From Bacillota bacterium (GTDB lineage Bacteria > Bacillota > Clostridia > Peptostreptococcales > Anaerovoracaceae): a stretch of DNA of 53,217 nt. Every line of letters begins with the position of its first letter. Position 1 is the stretch's first letter. The position numbers and the translations under genes are program-made. The notes under the pieces were generated by a model. That model did not search any database. It had not been told where the DNA came from and worked only from the letters and a program-made list of their open reading frames with translations. Below are positions 38,673 through 47,415 of the stretch, piece by piece. Where the stretch lies: assembly GCA_017433375.1 (NCBI GenBank), contig JAFRHG010000036.1, forward strand, positions 1 through 53,217, given 5' to 3'.

Positions 38673-39667
38673 GGCTCGTAGAACCGCCGCTGGATCTCCT
38701 CCCAGGAAAGGCTCCGGTCGGCCAGGATCCACATCAGCTTGGCCACGGCGGACTCCAGCGTCATATCCCGTGCCTCCAGAATGGAGAATGATCCGGCAAG
38801 CCGCCGCCCGACCTCATAGGTCTCCAGGTGGCTTCCCTCGTAGGTGACCTGTGTTGTCATGGCGAGGATCTTTTCTTCCGGCCGGTATCCGGAAAGCACT
38901 TCCGTCAGCGTCCCTTCCATCGACGCGGGGATCCCTCCCGCTCCGAAACTTTCGATCACCACCGCATCGTTCACCCGAAAGATCTCCGGCAGAAGTTCCG
39001 GCGACATGCTGGGCGTCAGCTTGAGCAGAAACACTTTGGGATCGATCTGGTCACTGAAGAGAGCCGTTGCCTTTGCATCCGACTCCCCCCGGCAGAAAGC
39101 CGGATCCGTCAGATACCGGATGATCCGCCCGTTGTTGATCTCCGCGATCTCCGGCAGGTTGATGCTGGCGAAGGCCGAAAAGCTCATGGACCGGACTTTG
39201 CGCGCCCGGGTGCCGGCGATGACCTTGCCCGCGAAGACGATCTGCACGCCCCTGGACCGGGGATCCGCCGCATAGAGAATGCTGTCCTGCAGGTTGGATT
39301 TCGCGTCGGTGATCTCGAAACCGATGGGCCGCTGGGCGCCGGTAAGGACGATGGGCTTGTCCGAATCCCGGATCATGTAGGAGAGCACCGCCGCCGTGTA
39401 GGCCATGGTGTCGGTCCCGTGGCAGACCACGAACCCGTCGTAGTCGTCGTAGCTTTCCCGGATCGCCCGGACGATGGCGACCCAGTGGTCCGCCGTCATA
39501 TCGGTGCTGTCCATCTGGAACAGTTCCCGGATATCGATGGCGATCCGGGCGCCGATCTGGGGCAGATGGCCGCGCAGCTGTTCGCTGCTCATTCCCGGCA
39601 CGAGCCCGTCGGGCGACTGGACGGAGGCGATGGTCCCCCCGGTGGTCAGTATCAGAATCTTTTTCAT
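38621..39667 (-). CDS. ansA: Type I L-asparaginase
   Basis: A 348-residue cytosolic asparaginase that hydrolyses L-asparagine to aspartate and ammonia. The two catalytic threonine motifs are ILTTGGTIAS at the N-terminus and VVCHGTDTMAYTA (about residues 81-93), the latter with the Thr-Asp pair. No signal peptide is seen, which favours the type I enzyme over the periplasmic type II. The promoter is at 39695-39722. The C-terminal residues (TLIEVSPSPRTR) are partly encoded by the tandem 32-bp repeat, so the tail may have been altered by repeat expansion. A copy of the repeated 10-mer falls in DAKATA codons (39067-39076). Confidence 0.93.
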   Translation of the reverse strand: MKKILILTTGGTIASVQSPDGLVPGMSSEQLRGHLPQIGARIAIDIRELFQMDSTDMTADHWVAIVRAIRESYDDYDGFVVCHGTDTMAYTAAVLSYMIRDSDKPIVLTGAQRPIGFEITDAKSNLQDSILYAADPRSRGVQIVFAGKVIAGTRARKVRSMSFSAFASINLPEIAEINNGRIIRYLTDPAFCRGESDAKATALFSDQIDPKVFLLKLTPSMSPELLPEIFRVNDAVVIESFGAGGIPASMEGTLTEVLSGYRPEEKILAMTTQVTYEGSHLETYEVGRRLAGSFSILEARDMTLESAVAKLMWILADRSLSWEEIQRRFYEPIAKDTLIEVSPSPRTR

Positions 39668-39694
39668 GTTTAAGCTCCTCTTCGATCTTCGACC

Positions 39695-39722
39695 ATTATA
39701 CCGCCCCTCTCCCCCATGTCAA
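39695..39722 (-). promoter_or_regulatory. Asparaginase promoter
   Basis: The reverse strand reads consensus TTGACA (39722-39717), 16 bp, then TATAAT (39700-39695), close to the asparaginase start at 39667. Confidence 0.75.
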
Positions 39723-39795
39723 CCGAGTGAAGCCCTTCGGCGCAGACCGCCGGGATCGGCCCGTGCCGCGGAAGAAGAAACTTCCCTCTTCCATC

Positions 39796-39825
39796 TTGAA
39801 AAGGCAACCCTCCCCGGGGTAGAAT
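39796..39825 (+). promoter_or_regulatory. Promoter of the dipeptidase gene
   Basis: TTGAAA (39796-39801), 18 bp, TAGAAT (39820-39825), 27 bp before the ATG. The -35 element runs into AAAGGCAAC, a near copy of the repeated 10-mer. Confidence 0.55.
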
Positions 39826-39851
39826 AAACCATCGACCACAGGAGGAGACTC

Positions 39852-40829
39852 ATGAAAATTTTTGACATGCACGCAGACACCATGATGGATATCGCCAACC
39901 GGATGGGCACCGGCCAGACCGATGTGCTGTCCCGCTATCACCTTCCCCAGTACCGCAGGGGTGAGGTCGGGGCCATGATCTACGCCCTCTGGATGACGGA
40001 GGAATTCCATGTGCTGGCGGAGTACTTTACCGAGCCGCCGGGCACCGGCCAGGAGACCCTGGTCCGTGTGCTGGGCAGATCCTTCCGGGAGTTCCGGGAC
40101 ACGGACGCCGTCCGGATCGCCCGCTGCGCCGATGACATCGAACGCATACAGGATGAGGGCCGGGTCGCCGTGCTTCTTGGCCTGGAGGGCTTTTACGGAT
40201 TCAACGGGGAGATCGGCATGATCGACGTGCTCTATGAACTGGGTTTCCGCCACGGCATGCTGACCTGGAACGACGACAACGCCTTCGCCTCCGGCGTGGA
40301 GTTCACCGGGGAGGACCGGGGCCTGAGCCCGCTGGGCATCGAGGCCGTCCGCCGCATGGAGGAACTGCACATGCTCATCGACGTCTCCCATGCCAGCGAA
40401 AAAACCTTCTGGGACATTCTGGAGCATACTTCCTGTCCCGTCATCGCGTCCCACTCCAACGCCCGCGCCCTCTGCGCCGCGCCCCGCAACCTGAGCGACG
40501 AGCAGATCCGCGCCATCGCGGACCGGGGCGGCGTCATCGGGATGAACACCTGGAAGGGGTTCCTGCGGGACGATATGGAAAAGGCAACCGTAGCCGATCT
40601 CGCCCGGCACGCCCGCCACATGGCGGACCTGGTCGGGCCGGAGCATATCGCCTGCGGATTCGATTTCTGCGATTACTTCGACGAAAGCGACGGCACGCCG
40701 GGCATCATGAACGCCGGCGAATCCCAGAACTTCATCGGGGCGCTGGAAGAAGAAGGCTTCACCGCGAAGGAACAGGAAGCCATCGCCTGGGACAACGCCA
40801 TGCGGGTCATCCGCGCCGTGCTGGGTTAA
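39852..40829 (+). CDS. Membrane dipeptidase family (M19) dipeptidase
   Basis: A 325-residue zinc dipeptidase of the renal dipeptidase family. The metal-binding residues are in the N-terminal FDMHADT (H7, D9), LLGLEGF (Glu), IDVSHAS and VIASHSNAR (His). The closing part has HIACGFDFCDYF and the C-terminal NAMRVIR. Bacterial members split dipeptides, often with D-residues at the second position, and act in peptide or cell-wall turnover. No signal peptide is present, so it is cytosolic. The start follows ACAGGAGGAGACTC. The PAP2 gene starts 19 bp downstream, so the two are probably co-transcribed. Confidence 0.9.
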   Translation: MKIFDMHADTMMDIANRMGTGQTDVLSRYHLPQYRRGEVGAMIYALWMTEEFHVLAEYFTEPPGTGQETLVRVLGRSFREFRDTDAVRIARCADDIERIQDEGRVAVLLGLEGFYGFNGEIGMIDVLYELGFRHGMLTWNDDNAFASGVEFTGEDRGLSPLGIEAVRRMEELHMLIDVSHASEKTFWDILEHTSCPVIASHSNARALCAAPRNLSDEQIRAIADRGGVIGMNTWKGFLRDDMEKATVADLARHARHMADLVGPEHIACGFDFCDYFDESDGTPGIMNAGESQNFIGALEEEGFTAKEQEAIAWDNAMRVIRAVLG

Positions 40830-40848
40830 GTATAGGAGAACACCACCC

Positions 40849-41517
40849 ATGGCTGAACAAAAGCCGGCAGCAGCAGTATATGTGCGGAGGATAATCGCCG
40901 CGGCGGCCCTGGCCGGATTCGCGGTGATCCTGATCTGCGTAGCGACGGGCCATACCGCCGGTTTTGACGACCCCGTGCGGAACTGGTTCTACAGCCTGCG
41001 CAGCGAGTCCCTGACCAAGGTAGTCATCGTGATCACGAACCTGGCCAGCAAATGGGTGATCATCGGCCTGTGCATTCTGCTCCTCATCATTCCCCGGACG
41101 AGGATCCCCTTCGGGCTCCCCCTTTCCGCCGGCGCCCTGGGGATGATCCTGCTGAACAGCCTGATCAAACACCTGGTGCAGCGTCCCCGTCCGGATGTCC
41201 CCCACCTGGCGGAGGAGGTCGGGTATTCCTTCCCCAGCGGCCACTCCATCACCAGCATGTTCTTTTACGGCCTGGCCATTTTCCTGGTCTGGCAGAACAG
41301 CAAAAACCGCCGGCTCAATATCGTGCTGACGGTTCTTCTCGCAATTCCTATGATACTGATCGGACCCACCCGGATCTATCTGGGGGTCCATTTCCCGACG
41401 GATGTGCTGGGCGCCTGGTGCCTCGCCATTGCGGGCATCGTCCTGGCCGTCGAGATCCTCGAGGCCCGCAGCCGGGCCGTCCAGGCCAGGCTCTCCGAAC
41501 CTCCCCGCCGGTCCTAA
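40849..41517 (+). CDS. PAP2-type membrane phosphatase
   Basis: A 222-residue polytopic membrane protein with the three-part PAP2 phosphatase motif: KHLVQRPRP, PSGHS and TRIYLGVHFPTDV. Five to six hydrophobic spans are apparent (for example IIAAAALAGFAVILICVA, WVIIGLCILLLIIP, IVLTVLLAIPMILIG, GAWCLAIAGIVLAVEIL). It may dephosphorylate undecaprenyl pyrophosphate or phosphatidic acid and related lipids. The start follows AGGAGAACACCACCC. The last four bases overlap the end of the converging hydG gene. Confidence 0.9.
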   Translation: MAEQKPAAAVYVRRIIAAAALAGFAVILICVATGHTAGFDDPVRNWFYSLRSESLTKVVIVITNLASKWVIIGLCILLLIIPRTRIPFGLPLSAGALGMILLNSLIKHLVQRPRPDVPHLAEEVGYSFPSGHSITSMFFYGLAIFLVWQNSKNRRLNIVLTVLLAIPMILIGPTRIYLGVHFPTDVLGAWCLAIAGIVLAVEILEARSRAVQARLSEPPRRS

Positions 41518-42953
41518 AACCGGAAATCCCGGTTGCCCTTCTCGATCTCCTCCAGATGCCGGCGGCAGATCTCCCGCACTTTTTCATTGGGGATCATCCC
41601 CAGCCGTTCCTCGATGAGGGCGTTGCCTTTGCTTCTCGTCTCTTCGGAGGCGTAGTCGATGAGGAACTCCTTCAGGGTCATCAGGGCGTTGGGCTGACAG
41701 ATGTTGGCGATCTGGCCCGCCTTCAGCAGGCTCATGAACCGGTCGCCGGTCCGCCCCTCCCGGTAGCAGGCCGTGCAGAAGCTGGGCACGTAGCCCATGT
41801 CGATGAGCCAGTCCACCACTTCGGCCAGGGTCCGCCGGTCTTCCACGTCGAACTGGGCCGTATCCTCGGAGTCGAATCCGCCTTCCTCGTCCAGCTCGTC
41901 ACCGTAGCCGCCCACGCTGGTCCGGCTGCCGCCGCTGATCTGGGTGATGCCGATCTCCAGGCACTCCCGGCGGGTCTTCGCGCTCTCCCGGGTGGACATG
42001 ATCATGCCCGTGTAGGGCACGGCGATCCGCAGCACCGCCACGATCCGCTTGAAGATGTCGTCGGGCACGCCGTTGCCCACGGCCTCCGGATCGATGTCGT
42101 CCGCCGGCCGCACCCGGGGCACGCTGATGGTGTGGGGGCCGCAGCCGTAGGTCTTCTCCAGATGATGGGCGTGCATCAGCATCCCCACCAGCTCGTACCG
42201 GTAACTGTCCAGACCGAAGAGCACGCCGCAGCCCACATCGTCGATGCCGGCCTCCATGGCCCGGTCCATGGCCTCCGTGTGCCAGGCGTAATCGCTTTTG
42301 GGTCCGGAGGGATGAAGCTGCTCGTAGGCTTCTTTATTGTAGGTCTCCTGGAACAGGATGTAGGTTCCGATCCCCGCCTCCTTCAGCTTCCGGTAGTTCT
42401 CCACCGTGGTCGCCGCGATGTTCACGTTGACCCGGCGGATGGCGCCGTTCTTGTGCCTGATGCTGTAGATGGTCCGGATACTGTCCAGGATGTACTCGAT
42501 GGGATTCTCCTTCGGATGCTCGCCGGCTTCGATGGCCAGACGCTTGTGGCCCATGTCCTGAAGGGCGATGACCTCCGCCCGGATCTCCTCCTGGGACAGC
42601 TTCTTGCGGGGGATGGTTTTGTTCTGCCCGTGATATGGACAGTAGACGCAGCCGTTGACGCAGTAGTTGGACAGATACAGGGGGGCGAACATGACGATGC
42701 GGTTGCCGTAAAAATGCTCCTTGATCTCCTTCCCCAGATCAAAGATCTGCCGGATGATCTCCGGATCCTCGCACTCCAGCAGAGTGGCGGCCTCCGTGTA
42801 GGACAGGCCGCCGTATTCTCTGCCTTTGTTCAGAATCTCCCGCATCAGATCCAGGTCGTCCTTATGGGCCTGTGCAAAGGCAAGGGTTTCCCTGATCTTC
42901 CCGTCGTGGATGAATTCTTCTGCTTTAGTTGACGTGCTGTTATACTCCGCCAT
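41514..42953 (-). CDS. hydG: [FeFe] hydrogenase maturase HydG (radical SAM)
   Basis: A 479-residue radical SAM tyrosine lyase that makes the CO and CN ligands of the H-cluster from tyrosine. The radical SAM cluster motif is CVNGCVYCPYHGQN (CX3CX2C). The second, C-terminal cluster site is FCTACYREGRTGD...ICQP (CX2CX22C), which separates HydG from ThiH. I chose the ATG at 42953 over a GTG at 42965 because GGTGAGGATACAC gives proper spacing. It starts 21 bp after the hydrogenase catalytic subunit and is the last gene of the operon. HydE and HydF, also required for maturation, are not in the window. Confidence 0.95.
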   Translation of the reverse strand: MAEYNSTSTKAEEFIHDGKIRETLAFAQAHKDDLDLMREILNKGREYGGLSYTEAATLLECEDPEIIRQIFDLGKEIKEHFYGNRIVMFAPLYLSNYCVNGCVYCPYHGQNKTIPRKKLSQEEIRAEVIALQDMGHKRLAIEAGEHPKENPIEYILDSIRTIYSIRHKNGAIRRVNVNIAATTVENYRKLKEAGIGTYILFQETYNKEAYEQLHPSGPKSDYAWHTEAMDRAMEAGIDDVGCGVLFGLDSYRYELVGMLMHAHHLEKTYGCGPHTISVPRVRPADDIDPEAVGNGVPDDIFKRIVAVLRIAVPYTGMIMSTRESAKTRRECLEIGITQISGGSRTSVGGYGDELDEEGGFDSEDTAQFDVEDRRTLAEVVDWLIDMGYVPSFCTACYREGRTGDRFMSLLKAGQIANICQPNALMTLKEFLIDYASEETRSKGNALIEERLGMIPNEKVREICRRHLEEIEKGNRDFRF

Positions 42954-42974
42954 GTGTATCCTCACCGTCCTGCG

Positions 42975-44771
42975 CTATACACGCTCCACCACGTCAGGCA
43001 TGTAGATGAACTGCTCCGCGTAATGGGTGTGCAGGTATTTGTGGGAAATCGGGCTGTTGGGCTCTTTGAAGAACTCCTTGTACAGCATCTTGATCTCCTC
43101 GTTTTCATGAGACTTCCGGTGGGGCAGCCGCTTGTCCTCGCTGTAGAGGGCCTTGGCCCGCTCGGCCCGGACGATCTTCTCCATCCGTTCCTTGGCGGAA
43201 ACGTGGGGCTGGCCGCCGCCGTGGACGCAGCCGCCGGGGCATGCCATGACCTCCAGGAAGTGGATCTGCAGCTCGCCCGCGGCGATGGCGTTGAGCACCT
43301 TCTCCGCCGCCGCAATACTGCTGACCACGCCCACTTTGACTTCCACATCCTTGCCGCCGATGGGCAGGGTCACGGAAGCCTGCTTGAAGTTTTCAATGCC
43401 TCTGACCGCTTTGTAATCCACGTCCTTCAGGTCCTTTCCGGTCAGCACGTCCGCCACCGTACGCAGGGCCGCCTCCATGACGCCGCCCGTTGCGCCGAAG
43501 ATGACACCGGCGCCGGTGTACTCGCCCATGATGGGATCGGGCTCCGCTTCGGGCAGCCGGTCAAAGATGATTCTCGCCTCGTTGATCATCTTCGCCAGTT
43601 CCCTGGTGGTCAGGACATAGTCCACGTCCCGGTTGCCGTCCACCTGCATTTCCGGACGGGCGCACTCGGCCTTCTTCGCCGTGCAGGGCATGACGGAAAC
43701 GCAGACCACATCCTTCGGGCTGATGCCTTCCTTTTTCGCGTAATAGGACTTGGCCACCGCGCCGAACATCTGCTGGGGAGACTTGCAGGTCGACAGGTTG
43801 TCGATGAACTCCGGATAGAACACTTCGCAGTACCGGATCCAGCCCGGTGAGCAGGAGGTGATCATGGGCAGGGTGCCGTTGTTTTTGACCCGGTTGATGA
43901 ACTCGTAGCCCTCTTCCATGATGGTCAGGTCCGCCGAGAAGTTGGTGTCGAAGACCTTGTCAAAGCCCAGCCGCTTCAGCGCGGAGACCATCTTGCCGGT
44001 GACCGCCTTGCCCATGGGCACGCCGAACTCTTCGCCGAGAGCCGCCCGTACCGCGGGAGCCGTCTGCACCACCACGTGCTTTTCCGGATCCTGGATGGCG
44101 CTCCAGACCTGCTTGATGTGCTCCTTCTCCTTGATCGCCGCCACGGGGCAGACGTTGATGCACTGACCGCAGTAGATGCAGTCCGTATCCTTGATGCTGT
44201 AGCCGAACCCCGGCGCCACCTTGGTGTTGACGCCCCGGTTGACGAATTCCAGAACGGAGATGTTCTGCAGCTTCGCGCAGGCGCTGACGCACCGTCCGCA
44301 GAGCACGCACTTGGTGGAATCCCGGATGATGGACGGGGACAGATCGTCGTAGCAGACGCTTCTGGTCTCGCCGTCGAACCGCTCCATGTCGATGCCCATC
44401 TCGTAGCACAGCTTCTGCAGTTCACAGGTCTGGTTCCTCGTGCAGGTGAGGCACTCCCGGTTATGGTTGGCCAGGATCAGCTCCAGATTCATCTTCACGG
44501 ACTTGCGCACGCGCTCAGTGTCCGTGCGGACGATCATGCCATCCTCCACCTTGAGGACGCACGCCGTGGGCAGATTCCGCATGGGCCGGCCGTTTACCTC
44601 GGCCTCGCACACGCAGAGCCGGCAGGCGGCTACTTCGTTGATATCTTTCAGATAGCACAGAGTAGGAATGTCAATCCCGGCTTCTCTGGCAGCCAGCAGT
44701 ACGGTGTAGTCTTCGGGGACCTGCACCTGTACGCCGTTGATGGTAACGTTTACTTTATTCTTCGCAGCCAT
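42975..44771 (-). CDS. [FeFe] hydrogenase catalytic subunit (HydA/HndD type)
   Basis: A 598-residue catalytic subunit of an NADH-linked, probably electron-bifurcating hydrogenase. In order it has a [2Fe-2S] domain (LCYL...ACRLCVCE...TAC), a His-ligated cluster (HNRECLTCTRNQTC), two [4Fe-4S] motifs (CVLCGRCVSAC, CIYCGQCINVC), and the H-cluster motifs TSCSPGW, MPCTAKKAE and EVMACPGGCVHGGGQP. A C-terminal small-subunit-like segment contains RKSHENEEIKMLYKEF. The TSCSPGW form of the first motif is, as I recall, usual in HndD-like proteins, where CpI has TSCCPGW. The start follows AAGGAGTGATCGACA. It is the third gene of the operon after the NuoE- and NuoF-like subunits. Confidence 0.95.
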   Translation of the reverse strand: MAAKNKVNVTINGVQVQVPEDYTVLLAAREAGIDIPTLCYLKDINEVAACRLCVCEAEVNGRPMRNLPTACVLKVEDGMIVRTDTERVRKSVKMNLELILANHNRECLTCTRNQTCELQKLCYEMGIDMERFDGETRSVCYDDLSPSIIRDSTKCVLCGRCVSACAKLQNISVLEFVNRGVNTKVAPGFGYSIKDTDCIYCGQCINVCPVAAIKEKEHIKQVWSAIQDPEKHVVVQTAPAVRAALGEEFGVPMGKAVTGKMVSALKRLGFDKVFDTNFSADLTIMEEGYEFINRVKNNGTLPMITSCSPGWIRYCEVFYPEFIDNLSTCKSPQQMFGAVAKSYYAKKEGISPKDVVCVSVMPCTAKKAECARPEMQVDGNRDVDYVLTTRELAKMINEARIIFDRLPEAEPDPIMGEYTGAGVIFGATGGVMEAALRTVADVLTGKDLKDVDYKAVRGIENFKQASVTLPIGGKDVEVKVGVVSSIAAAEKVLNAIAAGELQIHFLEVMACPGGCVHGGGQPHVSAKERMEKIVRAERAKALYSEDKRLPHRKSHENEEIKMLYKEFFKEPNSPISHKYLHTHYAEQFIYMPDVVERV

Positions 44772-44789
44772 TGTCGATCACTCCTTTCC

Positions 44790-46646
44790 CTAGTACTTGA
44801 TGATGGATCCGAACTTGCAGACCGTCAGGCAGGTACCGCACTTGGTACACTTCTCCTGATCGATGACGTGGACCTGCTTGGTCTCGCCGGTGATGGCCCT
44901 GACCGGACACATCCGGGAGCACAGGGTGCAGCCCCGGCAGTCGTCCTTGATCTCGAAGGTCAGCAGCGGTTTGCAGACCAGCGCCGGGCACTTCTTCTCC
45001 GTCACGTGGGCTTCGTACTCGTCGTGGAAATGCTTCAGGGTGGACAGCACCGGGTTGGGCGCCGTCTGGCCCAGGCCGCAGAGGGACGTGGCCTTGATGT
45101 TCTCTGCCAGATCCTCCAGCCTCTGCAGATCCTCCGGCTCACCCTCGCCTTCAGTGATCCTGTCCAGCACCTCATGGAGCCGCTTGGTGCCCTCCCGGCA
45201 GGGAACGCACTTGCCGCAGGACTCGTCCACGGTGAAGTCCAGGAAGAAGCGGGCGATGTCGACCATGCAGTTGTCCTCGTCCATGACGATCATTCCGCCG
45301 GAACCCATCATGGAGCCGATGGCGACCAGGTTATCGAAGTCGATGGGGATCTCCAGGTTCTCCTCGGTGATGCATCCGCCGGAAGGTCCGCCGGTCTGTA
45401 CCGCCTTGAAGGCCTTGCCGTCGGGGATGCCTTCGCCGATATCGTAGATGACCTCACGCAGGGTGATGCCCATGGGCACCTCCACCAGGCCGGTCTGATT
45501 GATCTTGCCGCCCAGGGCGAAGACCTTGGTGCCCGGGGACTTGTCCGTGCCGAAGCCCCGGAACCAGTCCGCCCCGTTGAGGATAATCTGGGGGATGTTG
45601 GCCAGGGTCTCCACGTTGTTGATGCAGGTCGGTTTGCCCCACAGGCCCTCTTTGGCCGGGAAGGGCGGCTTGTTTCTGGACATGCCCCGCTTGCCTTCGA
45701 TGGAGGCGATCAGCGCCGTCTCCTCACCGCAGACGAAGGCGCCGGCGCCCAGACGGATATCGATGTCGAAACTGAACTTCGATCCCAGGATGTTGTCACC
45801 CAGAAGGCCCAGTTCCCTGGCCTGGTGGATGGCGGTCTGCAGCCGCTGAACGGCTACGGGATACTCGGCCCGGACGTAAATGAAGCCCTTGCTGGCCCCG
45901 ATGGCATAGCCGCCGATGGCCATGGCCTCCAGGATCGCGTGGGGGTCTCCCTCCAGAACGGAACGGTCCATGAAGGCGCCCGGGTCACCCTCGTCGGCGT
46001 TGCAGATGATGTACTTCTGGTCCGCCTTGTTGGGCGCCGCGAAGCTCCACTTGACGCCGGTGGGGAATCCGCCGCCGCCGCGGCCCCGCAGGCCGGAATC
46101 CTTCATGATCTCGATCACGTCTTCCGGCTTCAGTTCCAGCACGGCCTTGGCCAGTCCCTGGTAACCGTCCCGGGAAATGTATTCGTTAATGTCTTCCGGA
46201 TTGATCTCGCCGCAGTTCTTCAGCACGACCCGCTTCTGCTTCTGGTAGAAGTTCTGCTCGTTGAGGGTCTTGAACTCGCCGTTGATGGTGTATTTGACCA
46301 CCGGGTCGCCGCCGAAAATATGCTTGTACATGATCTCCGAGGCCTTCTCCGGCGTAACATGCACGTAGGTCACCCTCTTCTTTCCCGGCTCCACCACTTC
46401 CACGATGGGCTCGTAGGTGCACATGCCCGCGCATCCGCAGGGGATGATCTGCACGTTCTCCACGTCCGATTTCTCGGCCAGCTCGGCCTCCAGGGCAGCC
46501 ATGACTTCCCTGGCGCCGGCGGAGATCCCGCAGGTTCCCATGCCGACCAGGATCCGGATGTTGTTTTCTTTTTCCTGCTGTGCCAGGACATCCGCCTGAA
46601 TGGACTTCAGCGTATCCAGCGTCATCTTAGCCTTTGCCTTTGCCAT
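44790..46646 (-). CDS. nuoF: NuoF-like NADH-binding subunit of the hydrogenase (HydB)
   Basis: A 618-residue subunit that binds FMN and NADH. An N-terminal thioredoxin-like [2Fe-2S] domain (about 20-125, CGISAGAREV...PCGCAGMCTYEP) precedes the 51-kDa-type core with the FMN loop SGLRGRGGGGFPTG, the NADH site CNADEGDPGAFMDR and the [4Fe-4S] motif ESCGKCVPCREG. Two C-terminal ferredoxin clusters follow (CRGCTLCSRMC, CTKCGTCLTVC). This extended form is characteristic of the HydB subunit of trimeric bifurcating hydrogenases rather than respiratory complex I. The start overlaps the NuoE-like stop by one base (TAATG). Confidence 0.94.
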   Translation of the reverse strand: MAKAKAKMTLDTLKSIQADVLAQQEKENNIRILVGMGTCGISAGAREVMAALEAELAEKSDVENVQIIPCGCAGMCTYEPIVEVVEPGKKRVTYVHVTPEKASEIMYKHIFGGDPVVKYTINGEFKTLNEQNFYQKQKRVVLKNCGEINPEDINEYISRDGYQGLAKAVLELKPEDVIEIMKDSGLRGRGGGGFPTGVKWSFAAPNKADQKYIICNADEGDPGAFMDRSVLEGDPHAILEAMAIGGYAIGASKGFIYVRAEYPVAVQRLQTAIHQARELGLLGDNILGSKFSFDIDIRLGAGAFVCGEETALIASIEGKRGMSRNKPPFPAKEGLWGKPTCINNVETLANIPQIILNGADWFRGFGTDKSPGTKVFALGGKINQTGLVEVPMGITLREVIYDIGEGIPDGKAFKAVQTGGPSGGCITEENLEIPIDFDNLVAIGSMMGSGGMIVMDEDNCMVDIARFFLDFTVDESCGKCVPCREGTKRLHEVLDRITEGEGEPEDLQRLEDLAENIKATSLCGLGQTAPNPVLSTLKHFHDEYEAHVTEKKCPALVCKPLLTFEIKDDCRGCTLCSRMCPVRAITGETKQVHVIDQEKCTKCGTCLTVCKFGSIIKY

Positions 46647-47200
46647 TACGCATCCACCTCGCTTTCCATTTCATGTTCCAGCTCCGACTCCAGATAGTAC
46701 TTATCCAGAATCTCGGGAATCTGCTTCGTGTCATAGAGCTTCGCGTAGACATCGTCGTCGATCATCATGACCGGCGCCAGGGAACAGCATCCCAGGCAGC
46801 GGGTCGCTTCCAAAGAGAACATCTCGTCCTCGCTGATGCCGCCGACTTCAATGTCCAGATGCTGCTGCAGCGCTTCCACGATGGCCTGCGCGCCCTTGAC
46901 GTAACAGGCGGTTCCCAGGCAGACGGAAATCTTGTGTTTGCCCTGCTTGGTCAGGTTGAACTGACTGTAGAAAGTACTGATCCCGTACAGTTCTCCCACG
47001 GATACGTCATCCAGCTCCAGCGAGATCCACTTCTGAACCTCCAGCGGGACATATCCGAACAGTCTCTGTGCCTCCTGCAGCACCATAATGTTGATGCCCT
47101 GCTGATCGCGGACGGAGTCAATGTATGCCTTGAGCTCTTTGTAGCGGGGGTCGTCCGGCCTGATGCAGCTTTCATTTCTGTTGTTGCATTCATTCGCCAT
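46646..47200 (-). CDS. nuoE: NuoE-like [2Fe-2S] subunit of the hydrogenase (HydC)
   Basis: A 184-residue thioredoxin-fold subunit. The four [2Fe-2S] cysteines lie in SVCLGTACYVKGA and ATRCLGCCSLAP, and FGYVPLEVQKWISLELDDVS and YGISTFYSQFNL are typical of the 24-kDa family. It relays electrons in the HydABC complex. It is the first gene of nuoE-nuoF-hydA-hydG, all transcribed leftwards with gaps of 21 bp or less. The start follows AAAGGAGAGGCGCACAAGT. Confidence 0.94.
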   Translation of the reverse strand: MANECNNRNESCIRPDDPRYKELKAYIDSVRDQQGINIMVLQEAQRLFGYVPLEVQKWISLELDDVSVGELYGISTFYSQFNLTKQGKHKISVCLGTACYVKGAQAIVEALQQHLDIEVGGISEDEMFSLEATRCLGCCSLAPVMMIDDDVYAKLYDTKQIPEILDKYYLESELEHEMESEVDA

Positions 47201-47265
47201 ACTTGTGCGCCTCTCCTTTCGTCAGTTAACGTAGTGACTGAGTACATTTTTTATGGAAGCATCAT

Positions 47266-47289
47266 ATTATATCTTTGCCCTCGGGGCAA
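47266..47289 (-). promoter_or_regulatory. Hydrogenase operon -10 element with palindromic operator
   Basis: A reverse-strand TATAAT lies at 47271-47266. Directly upstream is TTGCCC-TCG-GGGCAA (47275-47289), a perfect inverted repeat in the -35/-10 spacer, and no good -35 is present. Repression or activation at this palindrome is likely. It does not match the usual Rex consensus. Confidence 0.5.
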
Positions 47290-47415
47290 TATTATTTGCA
47301 CTTGAATTTTGTATGCAAAGGCAATTCTTTTCAAGTCGGCAACATTGTTCCCTTTCCTCTGTCTGCAACCGGTTTCAAGTCGTTGGGAAAATAACTAGTT
47401 TGCGGAGGGTTAGTA

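Noticed and set aside
41052-42932. A 626-codon forward open frame opposite HydG
   Set aside because: Shadow of HydG, whose cluster motifs are complete.
43855-43875. Loss of an H-cluster cysteine because the first motif is TSCSPGW
   Set aside because: As I recall, this form is usual in HndD-like hydrogenases, and all other motifs are intact; not treated as a defect.
46634-46643. The 10-mer at the start of the NuoF-like gene as a mere Ala-Lys repeat
   Set aside because: Kept in the 10-mer count, but this copy alone could be explained by the MAKAKAK coding repeat, so it is weak support.
44076-46697. An 873-codon forward open frame opposite the hydrogenase subunits
   Set aside because: It crosses two well-defined genes on the other strand and has shadow-type composition.
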